NCBI RefSeq assembly: GCF_020742345.1
Contig: NZ_DYXC01000061.1
Coordinates: 1 to 64,000, forward strand
From: Enteractinococcus helveticum
GTDB lineage: Bacteria; Actinomycetota; Actinomycetes; Actinomycetales; Micrococcaceae
Reading direction: 5' to 3'
Length of the DNA: 64,000 nt
The notes under the pieces were generated by a model. That model had not been told where the DNA came from, searched no databases, and saw only the letters and a list, made by a program, of their open reading frames with translations. This document shows positions 41,806-50,923 of this stretch, piece by piece; the stretch's first letter is position 1; each line of letters opens with the position of its first letter. Made by a program: the position numbers and the translations under genes.

Positions 41806-44800
41806 CTAGTGCTGGTTGTTGATGACTTCGGCTAAACGGCGATCGTGTTCTTGCAAGCTGGTAACGTCCCAGGAGTATTCACGTTGTGCCTGGATGGCCT
41901 GCAGCGCGGTACCGACCGCGGCCATGGTTGTCACCAGTGGCACACCAAGCGAATTGGCAGCGGCTCGGATCTCATAACCGTCACCACGTGCGTCAGAACC
42001 CGATGGCGTGTTGATTACCAGATCTACGCGACCGTCTTCGAGTTGGTCAAGAATCGTTTCACCGGTGGTTTCAACATCACTGGTAATCTTGTCGACGATT
42101 TCCGTGGTAATGCCGTTGCGTGCAAGCACATCAGCTGTGCCACCGGTTGACACGAGCTCAAAGCCCATATCAGTCAGACGTTTGGCGTGGGCTACGATGC
42201 TCCGTTTATCGCGGTTAGCTACCGAGACGAAGACGCGGCCACCGGTCGGCAGACGGCCGCCAACGGCGTCTTGAGATTTAGCATAGGCGGTGTCGAAGTA
42301 CTTATCGATGCCCATGACCTCACCGGTCGAGCGCATTTCTGGTCCCAGTAGTGAATCCACAACACGGCCTTCGGGCGTACGGAAGCGGGTGAATGGCAGA
42401 ACGGCTTCTTTGACAGCGATCGGTGCACCCAGTGGCAGCGACCATCCATCGTGGGTGGCCGGCAGATCCCCGGTTTCGCGCAGTTGAGCGATGGTGGTTC
42501 CGACACCAATTTTAGCGGCAGCTTTCGCCAGTGCTACACCGGTGGCTTTGGAAACAAATGGCACAGTCCGTGAGGCACGCGGGTTGGCCTCAATGACGTA
42601 GAGGATATCAGCGGCCAGTGCAAATTGGATGTTGATCAGGCCGCGCACGCCCACGCCTTTGGCGATGGCTTCGGTTGCTTCACGCACCCGCGCCAACACA
42701 TCGGGTGCCAGCGTGGTTGGGGGCAGGACACACGCGGAGTCACCGGAGTGCACCCCGGCTTCTTCGATGTGTTCCATAATGCCGCCCATGAACAGTTCAT
42801 GCCCGTCATATAGGGCATCAACGTCGATTTCGATGGCGTCATCGAGGAACCGATCAACCAGCACCGGGTGTTCGGCGGTGATTTCTGCCGTGGAGTTTAT
42901 AATATAGGACTCCAACTGGGCTTCGTCGTAGACGATTTCCATACCGCGACCGCCCAGCACATACGATGGACGCACCAGCACCGGGTAGCCGATTTCATCG
43001 GCAACGGCCTTGGCGTCTTCAAATGAAACCGCAGTACCATTCTTTGGTGCGATCAGTCCGGCTTCCTGTAGCACCTGGGAGAACAGGCCACGGTGTTCGG
43101 CCAGATCAATGGCTTCCGGAGAGGTACCCAAAATAGTTACCCCGGCATCGGCGAGATCTTGAGCCAGCTTCAACGGCGTCTGACCACCAAGCTGGACAAA
43201 GACTCCTTCGACCGGACCGGTTTGTTCTTCGGCATGGATAATTTCCAGTACGTCTTCCAGCGTCAACGGTTCGAAGTACAAACGGTCGGACATATCCGAG
43301 TCGGTCGACACCGTTTCTGGGTTGCAGTTGACCAGTACAGTGTCATAACCGGCCTGTTGCATGGCCATGGTCGCATGCACACACGAGTAGTCGAACTCCA
43401 CACCCTGACCAATGCGGTTTGGTCCCGAGCCCAGGATGATCGCCGTCGGACGGCTGTGTGCAGTAATTTCGGTTTCGGTGCCGTCGTAGGATGAGTAGTG
43501 GTACGGCGCCTGGGCAAGGTGTTCACCGGCGGCGGTGTCAACGGATTTGTAGACCGGACGCACACCCAGTGCGTGGCGGACGCCGCGGACGACGGCCTCA
43601 TCCATGTGACGCAGCTGGCCGATTTGTTGATCGGAAAAACCATGGCGTTTAGCGTGCAGCAGCAGGTCTTTGGTCAGTTCATCACCATTGCGAATTTCGG
43701 TGGCTACTTCATTGATCAGCACCAACTGATCAATGAACCACGGATCGATCATGGTGATGTCAAAGATTTGCTGTGGGGTCGCTCCCCCAAGCAGTGCACG
43801 CTGGATCTGTCCTAGACGCGATGTCGTGGCTGTTTTCGCGGCTTCCAGCAGTTGGGCTACTTCTGCTGCGTCTGGCACAGTGAAGTCTAGTTCGGCGTCG
43901 TCGGCCTGTTCCAAAGAGCGCAGAGCTTTTTGGAGGGCTTCAGAGAAATTCCGGCCAAAGGACATAACCTCGCCCACGGCCTTCATGGTCGTGGTGAGGG
44001 TGGCATCAGCGGCGGGGAATTTCTCAAAGGCAAAGCGCGGGACTTTGACAACCACGTAGTCCAGTGCCGGCTCAAATGCGGCGGTTGTGGTGCCGGTGAC
44101 GTCGTTGAGCACCTCATCCAGGGTGTAGCCCAGTGACAGTTTGGTCGCGATTTTAGCAATTGGGTATCCGGTGGCTTTGGACGCCAGTGCCGAAGATCTC
44201 GAGACGCGAGGGTTCATTTCGATGACGACGATGCGACCGTCTACTGGGTTGACTGCGAACTGGATGTTACAGCCACCGGTGGCCACGCCGACTTCACGGA
44301 TGATCTTGATGGAAATGTCGCGCATCTTGGCGAATTCAGTATCCGTCAGGGTGACAGCCGGTGCCACGGTGATGGCATCTCCGGTGTGCACGCCGACCGG
44401 GTCGAAGTTTTCGATCGAGCACAATGCGATGACATTGTCAGCACTGTCGCGCATCATTTCGAATTCGTATTCTTTCCACCCCAGGATGGATTCTTCTAAT
44501 AAGACTTCCGAAGTTGGCGAGTACTGGATGCCGGCGCCGGCGATGCGGTACAGGTCGGCTTCGTTATAGGCCATGCCCGAGCCGAGTCCACCCATGGTGA
44601 ATGATGGTCGAACAACCATTGGGTAGCCCAGTTCTTTGGCGGCTTCCAGGGCCTCATCCATGGAGTGGACAATCACGGAACGAGCGGATTCGGCACCGCA
44701 TCGTTCAACAACACCTTTGAACTGTTCACGGTCTTCGCCCAGTTCGATTGCGGCAATGTTAGCGCCGATGAGTTCGACATCGTATTGTTCTAATACGCCG

Positions 44801-45114
44801 CGTTCATCCAGTTGGATGGCGGTGTTTAGTGCGGTTTGTCCACCCAGGGTTGGCAGGATCGCATCGGGACGCTCGGCTGCGATGATTTTCTCAACGACGT
44901 CGGCGGTGATGGGTTCAACGTAGGTTGCATCAGCCATTTCCGGGTCTGTCATGATGGTGGCCGGGTTGGAGTTGACCAGCACCACGCGGATGCCTTCTTC
45001 TTTGAGTACCCGGATGGCTTGGGTTCCTGAGTAGTCGAATTCGGCGGCCTGGCCGATCACGATGGGACCGGAGCCGATGACTAATACGGATGTGAGATCT
45101 GTGCGTTTTGGCAT
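41806..45114 (-). CDS. carB: Carbamoyl-phosphate synthase large subunit
   Basis: 1102-aa synthetase subunit making carbamoyl phosphate from bicarbonate, two ATP and ammonia (normally delivered from CarA). Both ATP-grasp halves are intact: the first opens with VLVIGSGPIVIGQAAEFDYSG and has FTMGGLGSG and EMNPRVSRSSALASKATG; the second opens with ILGSGPNRIGQGVEFDYS and has YVLGGRGMEIVYDE and EANPRASRTVPFVSKATG. An oligomerisation domain and a C-terminal MGS-like allosteric domain (LVSTGGTADVLARNGI) complete it. No catalytic loss was seen, in contrast to its partner CarA. Starts 19 nt after carA. Confidence 0.97.
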   Translation of the reverse strand: MPKRTDLTSVLVIGSGPIVIGQAAEFDYSGTQAIRVLKEEGIRVVLVNSNPATIMTDPEMADATYVEPITADVVEKIIAAERPDAILPTLGGQTALNTAIQLDERGVLEQYDVELIGANIAAIELGEDREQFKGVVERCGAESARSVIVHSMDEALEAAKELGYPMVVRPSFTMGGLGSGMAYNEADLYRIAGAGIQYSPTSEVLLEESILGWKEYEFEMMRDSADNVIALCSIENFDPVGVHTGDAITVAPAVTLTDTEFAKMRDISIKIIREVGVATGGCNIQFAVNPVDGRIVVIEMNPRVSRSSALASKATGYPIAKIATKLSLGYTLDEVLNDVTGTTTAAFEPALDYVVVKVPRFAFEKFPAADATLTTTMKAVGEVMSFGRNFSEALQKALRSLEQADDAELDFTVPDAAEVAQLLEAAKTATTSRLGQIQRALLGGATPQQIFDITMIDPWFIDQLVLINEVATEIRNGDELTKDLLLHAKRHGFSDQQIGQLRHMDEAVVRGVRHALGVRPVYKSVDTAAGEHLAQAPYHYSSYDGTETEITAHSRPTAIILGSGPNRIGQGVEFDYSCVHATMAMQQAGYDTVLVNCNPETVSTDSDMSDRLYFEPLTLEDVLEIIHAEEQTGPVEGVFVQLGGQTPLKLAQDLADAGVTILGTSPEAIDLAEHRGLFSQVLQEAGLIAPKNGTAVSFEDAKAVADEIGYPVLVRPSYVLGGRGMEIVYDEAQLESYIINSTAEITAEHPVLVDRFLDDAIEIDVDALYDGHELFMGGIMEHIEEAGVHSGDSACVLPPTTLAPDVLARVREATEAIAKGVGVRGLINIQFALAADILYVIEANPRASRTVPFVSKATGVALAKAAAKIGVGTTIAQLRETGDLPATHDGWSLPLGAPIAVKEAVLPFTRFRTPEGRVVDSLLGPEMRSTGEVMGIDKYFDTAYAKSQDAVGGRLPTGGRVFVSVANRDKRSIVAHAKRLTDMGFELVSTGGTADVLARNGITTEIVDKITSDVETTGETILDQLEDGRVDLVINTPSGSDARGDGYEIRAAANSLGVPLVTTMAAVGTALQAIQAQREYSWDVTSLQEHDRRLAEVINNQH

Positions 45115-45133
45115 GTCTGTGTTTCCTAAAGTC

Positions 45134-46258
45134 TTATTTTCCGGTGGCCATCAGGGCTGCGAAGGTATCGAAGACCGGGTGCGTTTCGGTGACGGTAACG
45201 GCGGTATTTTCTGGGTAGTACTGTACCGTGACCACCGGCAGTGCCTCGGCGCGTAGCGCTTCGACAGATTGGTCGTTGAGGCTGTATTGGGTCACGGTCA
45301 CCTCCCCGTAGGTGGCATTCGGTGCGGTGGAGGTGCCGTGTGGGGCGACGACGGCGTACTGGTGGTTCTGGGTGGTAATAATGCTCTGCCCGGAGGCCAC
45401 ATCATAGACCGGCTGATTGGGGCCGCGCTGAGCCTGGGCTAGCAGGGCGGTGTCATATCCCAGGGCCCGAGCAATAATCTGGTGGCCTAATCCGATGCCC
45501 AATAGTGGAGTTTTGGCATCCAGCAGCGCGGTGGCCAGCTCGATTTGTGCGGTGGCTTGTGCTGGGTTGCCTGGGCCCGAGGAGAAGACTACGCCGTCAA
45601 CCTTGGCGGCAGCGATGTCGTCAGCCGTGGCGTTGGCTGGCAGCACCTTGACGGTGTTGCCGCGCTGCACCAGCTGATTGATAGTGGAACGGCGAGCACC
45701 TAGGTCGATCAGGGCAACGGTGTGTTTTGGTGTATCGGCGGCGACCTCGTAGGCGGTGCTGGTGGTGACTTCTGCCAGGAGTTCTTCGGTGGCAGGTTGA
45801 GACCAGTTCTGGACCTGGGCGACTAACTCGGCGTCGGTGGCTTGGGCGTGGTCACCGGTAAAAATTCCGGCGGCGACTTGCCCGGCAGCGGCGATGCGCC
45901 TGGTGAGTGCGCGCGTGTCAATTCCGGCGATACCAACCACACCGGCGGCGGTCAGATCAGCCTCCAGGTCGCGTTCTGCCTGCCAGTTGGAATGTATCCG
46001 GGCCGGTTCGCGGATGATCACGCCGGCTGGCCAGTAGGCGCCTGATTCGGCTTCGGCGTCGTTGACCCCGACGTTACCGATGTGTGGGAAGGTAAATACC
46101 ATTAGCGTGTGTGCATTGGCTGGGTTCGTCAGGCTGTGCTGATAACCGGTCATGGTGGTGTCGAAGACCAATTGCCCAAAGACGGTACCGGTTGTTGCGT
46201 AGGTGGTGCCGGCATAGATGGTGCCATCTGCCAGGACAAGTTTGGCTGATGCGCTCAT
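45134..46258 (-). CDS. carA: Carbamoyl-phosphate synthase small subunit, glutaminase site lost
   Basis: 374-aa CarA homologue. The N-terminal domain (1-~150) is well conserved (FDTTMTGYQ, PHIGNVGVND, GVVGIAGIDTRALTR). The class I glutaminase domain (~180-374) is degenerate: the nucleophile motif GICLGHQ reads GIGLGHQ with Gly256 (codon GGA) in place of Cys; the HPE motif reads YPE with Tyr348 in place of the catalytic His (Glu350 kept); the substrate region reads QRGPNQPV in place of the usual HRGxNHPV. Frame, length and ribosome binding site (GGAAGG) are intact, and ATG at 46258 overlaps the upstream stop as ATGA. It probably cannot hydrolyse glutamine, but may still bind and regulate CarB. 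Confidence 0.93.
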   Translation of the reverse strand: MSASAKLVLADGTIYAGTTYATTGTVFGQLVFDTTMTGYQHSLTNPANAHTLMVFTFPHIGNVGVNDAEAESGAYWPAGVIIREPARIHSNWQAERDLEADLTAAGVVGIAGIDTRALTRRIAAAGQVAAGIFTGDHAQATDAELVAQVQNWSQPATEELLAEVTTSTAYEVAADTPKHTVALIDLGARRSTINQLVQRGNTVKVLPANATADDIAAAKVDGVVFSSGPGNPAQATAQIELATALLDAKTPLLGIGLGHQIIARALGYDTALLAQAQRGPNQPVYDVASGQSIITTQNHQYAVVAPHGTSTAPNATYGEVTVTQYSLNDQSVEALRAEALPVVTVQYYPENTAVTVTETHPVFDTFAALMATGK

Positions 46259-46764
46259 GCGGTCTGCCTTCCGTTCGTAAGTTGTTCCAGTGCGGTGAGA
46301 ACTTGTTGATGTTCGGTGATGGATTCGATGCGCAATCCGGTGGTGACTTCGACGTCGCCGAGGTTCCACGTGATGGCTAGGATTCCGTCTTTTTCGACGA
46401 ACTTTCCTGCGATGCCCGAAACCGTGGCGACCGTGACGAGGTCTGGGGTGGGGATGAAGATATTCGGTTCACCAGCGCGCAGCAGAGCAACGCCCTCGTT
46501 ATGCACTTCGAGTTGTACTGTGGCGGGGTTGCCCAGTCGGTGGGCGGTTACACGTTCTAGGAGTTCTTGGCCTAAGACGGTCGAGACGTAGGTGCCTTCC
46601 ACAACCAGTTGTGGTTGTTTTTCCAACAGTCCTGCAGGTACGTCATGCGGTATGGGGACGTATTGTTGTCGCTTGGTGCGGTTGCGACGTCCGAAGATGA
46701 TTCCGAGGATCATCAGCACAAGAATGGTTGAGGTCAGGGTGACAATAAATACGGTCTCGTCCAA
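46255..46764 (-). CDS. PH-like membrane-anchored protein of the pyr operon
   Basis: 169-aa protein; function unknown. One N-terminal membrane helix (about 4-24, VFIVTLTSTILVLMILGIIFG) followed by a basic RRNRTKRQQ stop-transfer and a soluble beta-rich domain of the actinobacterial PH-like type (VEGTYVSTVLGQELLERV, GVALLRAGEPNIFIPTPDLVTV). Mycobacterium tuberculosis has an equivalent gene between pyrC and carA (Rv1382). The stop overlaps the carA start by ATGA, so its translation is tied to carA. Confidence 0.82.
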   Translation of the reverse strand: MDETVFIVTLTSTILVLMILGIIFGRRNRTKRQQYVPIPHDVPAGLLEKQPQLVVEGTYVSTVLGQELLERVTAHRLGNPATVQLEVHNEGVALLRAGEPNIFIPTPDLVTVATVSGIAGKFVEKDGILAITWNLGDVEVTTGLRIESITEHQQVLTALEQLTNGRQTA

Positions 46765-46777
46765 AACTGGTGCTTCC

Positions 46778-48106
46778 TTAGTAGCTGTGTTGGTACGGTG
46801 TGGTCAGCTCCGCGTCGGCGACGACGCGATGTCCGCGATAGAACACGTCGGTTACCTGTCCGGACAGTTCCATGTCTTTATATGGCGAGTTGGCGGATTT
46901 TGACGCGTGCTGGGCCGGGTTGACCACAAAGGTGTGGTTCGGATCGTAGATGGCCAAGTTTGCAACTGCCCCCTGTACCAGACTACCGCTGTCTGTGAGT
47001 TGGCCTTGGTCGGTGTGGCGGTAGATGGCTGCCGGATTGACCGACATCACACGTGCAACCGCATGCCAGTCGAGCAGGCCGGTGTCGATCATGGTGCGCT
47101 GGATGACGGGCAGTGCGGTTTCCAGTCCGGTCATGCCCATGGCTGCTACGACCCACTCGCATTGTTTGGTTTCGGCGGTGTGTGGCGCATGATCGGTACC
47201 AACGGTGTCAATCGTGCCATCGGCTAGCCCCTGGCGTAGCGCGTGGACATCGGAGTCTTTGCGCAGTGGCGGGTTGACCTTATAGACCGGGTCATAGGTT
47301 TTGACGTAGTCCTCGGTGAGCAATAAGTGGTGCGGGGTGACTTCGGCGGTGACGTTGATGCCCTGGGATTTGGCCCAGCGAATTAACTCGACCGACCCGG
47401 CGGTCGAGACGTGACAGATATGTACACGGGAATTGACGTGTTGGGCCAATAAGACGTCGCGGGCGATGATGGATTCTTCGGCGACAGCAGGCCAGCCTGC
47501 CAGGCCGAGTTCTGATGAGAGTGCAGATTCATTCATTTGTGCGCCTTCGGTCAGGCGCGGTTCCTGGGCGTGTTGGGCGATGAACCCGTCGAAGGATTTG
47601 ACGTATTCCAGTGCTCTGCGCATCAACACTGGATCCCAGACGCACATGCCGTCATCGGAGAACATGGTGACTTCGGCGGCTGAATCGTGCATGGCAGAAA
47701 TTTCGGCTAGCTGTTCACCTTTCAAGCCCACGGTGACGGCTCCCACCGGGTAGACATCGGTCCAGCCGGAAGCACGGCCGAGTCGGTGCACCTGTTCTAC
47801 GACACCGGCGGTGTCAGCCACTGGGTTGGAGTTGGCCATCGCATGAACAGCGGTGAATCCGCCTTTGGCTGCGGCTCGGGTACCGGTTTCTACAGTCTCG
47901 GCGTCGTCGTTGCCGGGCTCGCGGAGGTGGGTGTGCAGGTCTACCAGTCCGGGCAGCACGATCTTGCCGGTAGCGTCGATCACCTCAGCGCCGGCGGTGG
48001 CAAGTTCTTGGCCAAGTTGTGCAATCGTGCCGTTGGCATCAATGGCTACGTCGGTCTGCACGCCGTTGGGGGTGGTGCCGCCAGTAATCACATAGGTATA
48101 AGTCAT
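46778..48106 (-). CDS. pyrC: Dihydroorotase
   Basis: Third step of UMP synthesis (442 aa): cyclises carbamoyl-aspartate. Type I amidohydrolase with the zinc motif DLHTHLREPG near residue 57, MANSNPVAD, HICHVSTAGSVE and EVTPHHLLL, and catalytic Asp in TVGTDHAPH. ATG at 48106, 11 nt after pyrB. Between pyrB and the PH-like gene. Confidence 0.96.
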   Translation of the reverse strand: MTYTYVITGGTTPNGVQTDVAIDANGTIAQLGQELATAGAEVIDATGKIVLPGLVDLHTHLREPGNDDAETVETGTRAAAKGGFTAVHAMANSNPVADTAGVVEQVHRLGRASGWTDVYPVGAVTVGLKGEQLAEISAMHDSAAEVTMFSDDGMCVWDPVLMRRALEYVKSFDGFIAQHAQEPRLTEGAQMNESALSSELGLAGWPAVAEESIIARDVLLAQHVNSRVHICHVSTAGSVELIRWAKSQGINVTAEVTPHHLLLTEDYVKTYDPVYKVNPPLRKDSDVHALRQGLADGTIDTVGTDHAPHTAETKQCEWVVAAMGMTGLETALPVIQRTMIDTGLLDWHAVARVMSVNPAAIYRHTDQGQLTDSGSLVQGAVANLAIYDPNHTFVVNPAQHASKSANSPYKDMELSGQVTDVFYRGHRVVADAELTTPYQHSY

Positions 48107-48117
48107 TCGTTACCCTT

Positions 48118-49068
48118 TCATTGTCCTAGTTGACCTGCCAGGAGCAGGTACAGGACTGCCATGCGCACAGAGACGCCATTGGCAACTTGTTCGAGTGCGG
48201 TGTTTTGTGCTGAATCGGCGGCTGCCGCGGATATCTCTAATCCGCGGTTCATCGGCCCAGGATGCATAATCAGAATGTCGGTTCCGGCAATGGTCTGATA
48301 CCGGTCGTTGGTCAGCCCCCAGCCGCGAGTGTATTCGGTTGGTGAGGGGAAGAAGGCTCCAGCCATGCGCTCGGCTTGGACGCGCAGCATCATGACGGCG
48401 TCGACACGCTGTGCCAGCAGGGCGTCGAGATCGTAGTTGATGTCTACCGGCCAAGTGTTGGCACCCACCGGCATCAAAGTCGGTGGCCCGGACAGTGAGA
48501 TTTTGGCACCCAGGGTGTGTAGTAACCACACATTTGAACGTGCCACCCGGGAGTGCAGGATATCTCCAACGATCACGATGTGGAGGCCGTTGAGGTCTTT
48601 ACCGGTGGCTTTGGCACCGTATAAACGGTTGCGCAAGGTGAATGCATCCAGCAGCGCTTGGGTTGGGTGTTCGTGGGTGCCGTCGCCGGCGTTAATGACT
48701 GCCGATGACGACCAACCAAAATTCGCGAGCTGTTGAGCGGCGCCAGAGGCCCAGTGGCGCATGACTATCGCATCGCCACCGATTGCTTCAAGGGTTTGGA
48801 CGGTATCCTTCAGGGACTCCCCCTTGGATACTGATGAGGTTTTGACCGCGAAGTTCAACACGTCAGCCGACAGACGCTTGGCTGCAGCCTCAAATGAAGT
48901 GCGGGTGCGGGTTGAGTCTTCAAAGAACAGATTGACGACAGTCTGGCCGCGTAAGGTCGGAAGTTTTTTGATGGAGCGATCCGAGACCGTGGCCATTTCT
49001 TGGGCGGTGTCAAGGATCTTCAGTGCGTTGTCGTAAGACAGGTCTCGGGTTGCCAGAAGGTGGCGCAT
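48118..49068 (-). CDS. pyrB: Aspartate carbamoyltransferase catalytic subunit
   Basis: Joins carbamoyl phosphate and aspartate (316 aa). Carbamoyl-phosphate-binding FFEDSTRTRTSFEAA, HPTQALLDAFTLR, GDILHSRVARSN and HPGPMNRGLEI are all intact. Its ATG overlaps the pyrR stop as TAATG (1-nt overlap). No regulatory pyrI is nearby; control is expected through PyrR. Confidence 0.97.
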   Translation of the reverse strand: MRHLLATRDLSYDNALKILDTAQEMATVSDRSIKKLPTLRGQTVVNLFFEDSTRTRTSFEAAAKRLSADVLNFAVKTSSVSKGESLKDTVQTLEAIGGDAIVMRHWASGAAQQLANFGWSSSAVINAGDGTHEHPTQALLDAFTLRNRLYGAKATGKDLNGLHIVIVGDILHSRVARSNVWLLHTLGAKISLSGPPTLMPVGANTWPVDINYDLDALLAQRVDAVMMLRVQAERMAGAFFPSPTEYTRGWGLTNDRYQTIAGTDILIMHPGPMNRGLEISAAAADSAQNTALEQVANGVSVRMAVLYLLLAGQLGQ

Positions 49069-49652
49069 TAGTCCATCACTTCCACGATTTGTACTTGGTC
49101 AGTGGTGTAGTAGTCTTCGCCATCGTCGATTTCGGACAGATGGACCCGAACATGTTCGGATGACGCCGTTGGCAGGTTCTTGCCCACATAGTCGGCGCGT
49201 AAGGGCAACTGGCGATGCCCTCGGTCCACCAGGACCGCTAGGCGTACGGTGTGTGGCCGCCCGATAGCAGACAGTGCATCCAGTGCTGCGCGAATGGTTC
49301 GTCCGGAATACAAGACGTCATCTACCAGTACGACCACGGCGTCATCAACACCGACTGGCGGGATGATAGTGGATGCTGGTACTCGCGAACCAGAGCGGGC
49401 GAGGTCATCCCGGTAGAGGGTGATGTCGAGTTGTCCGGTGCGTTCTTCGATGATGAATGCTGGATCAATTTCTGCTAGTTTGGCCGCCAGGCGATTGGCC
49501 AGCGGGACGCCTCGGCGTGGGATACCCAAAATGAGCAGGTTCTCGACGCCGCGGTTGCCCTCGAGGATCTCGTGAGCGATGCGGGTTAGGACCCGATTGA
49601 TATCCGATTCGGACATCACGGTGCGTGCTTTGCGCACGGGTTCTTGCACCAC
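49068..49652 (-). CDS. pyrR: Bifunctional pyr operon regulator / uracil phosphoribosyltransferase PyrR
   Basis: UMP-responsive RNA-binding regulator (194 aa) with a phosphoribosyltransferase fold. PRPP motif VVLVDDVLYSGRTIRAAL at about 107-124, LGIPRRGVPLA near the N-terminus and LVDRGHRQLPLRADYVGKN at the C-terminal side. The start is GTG at 49652 (a second GTG follows at once), with AAAGGAG upstream. First gene of pyrR-pyrB-pyrC-PH-carA-carB-pyrF, and preceded by its own binding hairpin. Confidence 0.96.
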   Translation of the reverse strand: MVQEPVRKARTVMSESDINRVLTRIAHEILEGNRGVENLLILGIPRRGVPLANRLAAKLAEIDPAFIIEERTGQLDITLYRDDLARSGSRVPASTIIPPVGVDDAVVVLVDDVLYSGRTIRAALDALSAIGRPHTVRLAVLVDRGHRQLPLRADYVGKNLPTASSEHVRVHLSEIDDGEDYYTTDQVQIVEVMD

Positions 49653-49664
49653 GATTATCTCCTT

Positions 49665-49684
49665 TCCCGCCTCACAGGACGGAT
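49665..49684 (-). promoter_or_regulatory. PyrR-binding RNA hairpin at the pyrR ribosome binding site
   Basis: On the minus strand the leader reads ATCCGTCCTGTGAGGCGGGA: the conserved PyrR loop UCCNGNGAGG flanked by CCG/CGG pairing. It is followed immediately by the AAAGGAG of pyrR. No antiterminator/terminator pair is present, so translational repression by UMP-bound PyrR, as described for mycobacteria, is the likely mode. Confidence 0.8.
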
Positions 49685-49769
49685 TTTAAAGGATCTGCGG
49701 GATCTGTGGTATTCCCGTCAGTTTCACTGGATGTAACTGTAGCACCGGTGTGCCTCACATCCGTGATGT

Positions 49770-50234
49770 TTACAGGAACAACGTGGGTTTGAGGTCTTGT
49801 AAGCGACCAAGAACACCATTGACATAGCCCGGTGAGTCATCGTTGGAATATTCCCGAGCCATATTGACTGCTTCGTTGACTGCTGCGGCGTCGGGCATTT
49901 CGTCATTGAATAACAATTCCCATGCGCCCAATCGCAGGATGGACTTGTCCATGGCTAACATGCGTTCCATCGTCCAGCCGTGGGCATACTGTGCTAACAG
50001 CTCGTCAATCTGCTCCTGGTGGGTGATCACCCCGTCAATGATCTGTGCGGTGTAGGGGTTGATGGTTTGGTCGGTGAATTCGCGTCGTCGTTGCAGCGCC
50101 GACAGCGGGGTGGTGTTTCGATGTTCAGCTTCGAATAGGATTTCAAGGGCACGACGTCGGGCCCGTCCCCGGGAACCGATCTTACGTGGCTGGTCTTTTG
50201 CGTTCTTTGTCAATGTAGTTGTACTCCGCGCCAA
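49770..50234 (-). CDS. nusB: Transcription antitermination factor NusB
   Basis: RNA-binding antitermination factor for rRNA operons (154 aa). Helical family core from SRGRARRRALEILFEAEHR (about 21-39) to INEAVNMAREYSNDDSPGYVNGVLGRL-type C-terminus (here VNEAVNMAREYSNDDSPGYV, then NGVLGRL). TTG start at 50234, 3 nt after the efp stop. A basic ~20-residue N-terminal extension precedes the core. Between efp and pyrR as usual. Confidence 0.94.
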   Translation of the reverse strand: MARSTTTLTKNAKDQPRKIGSRGRARRRALEILFEAEHRNTTPLSALQRRREFTDQTINPYTAQIIDGVITHQEQIDELLAQYAHGWTMERMLAMDKSILRLGAWELLFNDEMPDAAAVNEAVNMAREYSNDDSPGYVNGVLGRLQDLKPTLFL

Positions 50235-50237
50235 TGA

Positions 50238-50807
50238 TTACTCAGTGGCCCGGCCCTGGTATTCACCATTTTTGGTGTCCACACGGACTTTGGTGCCTTC
50301 ATCGACAAATAGTGGAACCTGAATTTCCAGGCCGGTTTCGACTGTTGCTGGTTTGGTACCACCCGAGGAGCGGTCCCCCTGCAGGCCTGGTTCAGTATAG
50401 GTGACTTCTAGCACCACAGTTGGTGGCAACTCTAAGTACAGTGGCACGCCATCGGACATCGCAATCTGGGCGTTTTCGTTTTCCAGCAGGAAGTCGGCAG
50501 CATCACCCACCACGGATGAGGGAACCATGATCTGGTCAAAAGTCTTCAGATCCATGAACACGAAGTCATCAGCGTCACGGTACAGGTACTGGTATTCGGA
50601 ACGATCCACGGAGGCAAATTCCAGTTTGGCGCCTGCGTTCCAGGTCTTATCCACGATCTTATTGGAAGTCAGATTTTTGATTTTGGTGCGCACGAACGCA
50701 CCACCTTTACCGGGTTTGACGTGCTGAAATTCCTGTACCTGCCAGAGTTGGCCGTCGACGACGACGACGGAACCGTTTTTAATATCGTTACTGGTGAGCA
50801 TGACCAT
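50238..50807 (-). CDS. efp: Elongation factor P
   Basis: Relieves ribosome stalling at polyproline (189 aa). Three beta-barrel domains; N-terminal TSNDIKNGSVVVVDGQLWQVQEFQHVKPGKGGAFVRTKIKN with the modifiable loop PGKGG, and C-terminal signature TVETGLEIQVPLFVDEGTKVRVDT. The loop has Lys (PGKGGAF), the site of modification in some phyla. ATG at 50807 (MVM; ATG two codons on also possible). Between aroB and nusB. Confidence 0.97.
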   Translation of the reverse strand: MVMLTSNDIKNGSVVVVDGQLWQVQEFQHVKPGKGGAFVRTKIKNLTSNKIVDKTWNAGAKLEFASVDRSEYQYLYRDADDFVFMDLKTFDQIMVPSSVVGDAADFLLENENAQIAMSDGVPLYLELPPTVVLEVTYTEPGLQGDRSSGGTKPATVETGLEIQVPLFVDEGTKVRVDTKNGEYQGRATE

Positions 50808-50923
50808 GGGGGTGATTTCTCCGTATAAGTCTTGAAAGTCGAGTATGTATTCTGGCAGATTACGGGCAGCTTCATAGAACCCGGCCTTCTCTAGTGTAGA
50901 CGACCGAGAAAATTTTCGAGTGG

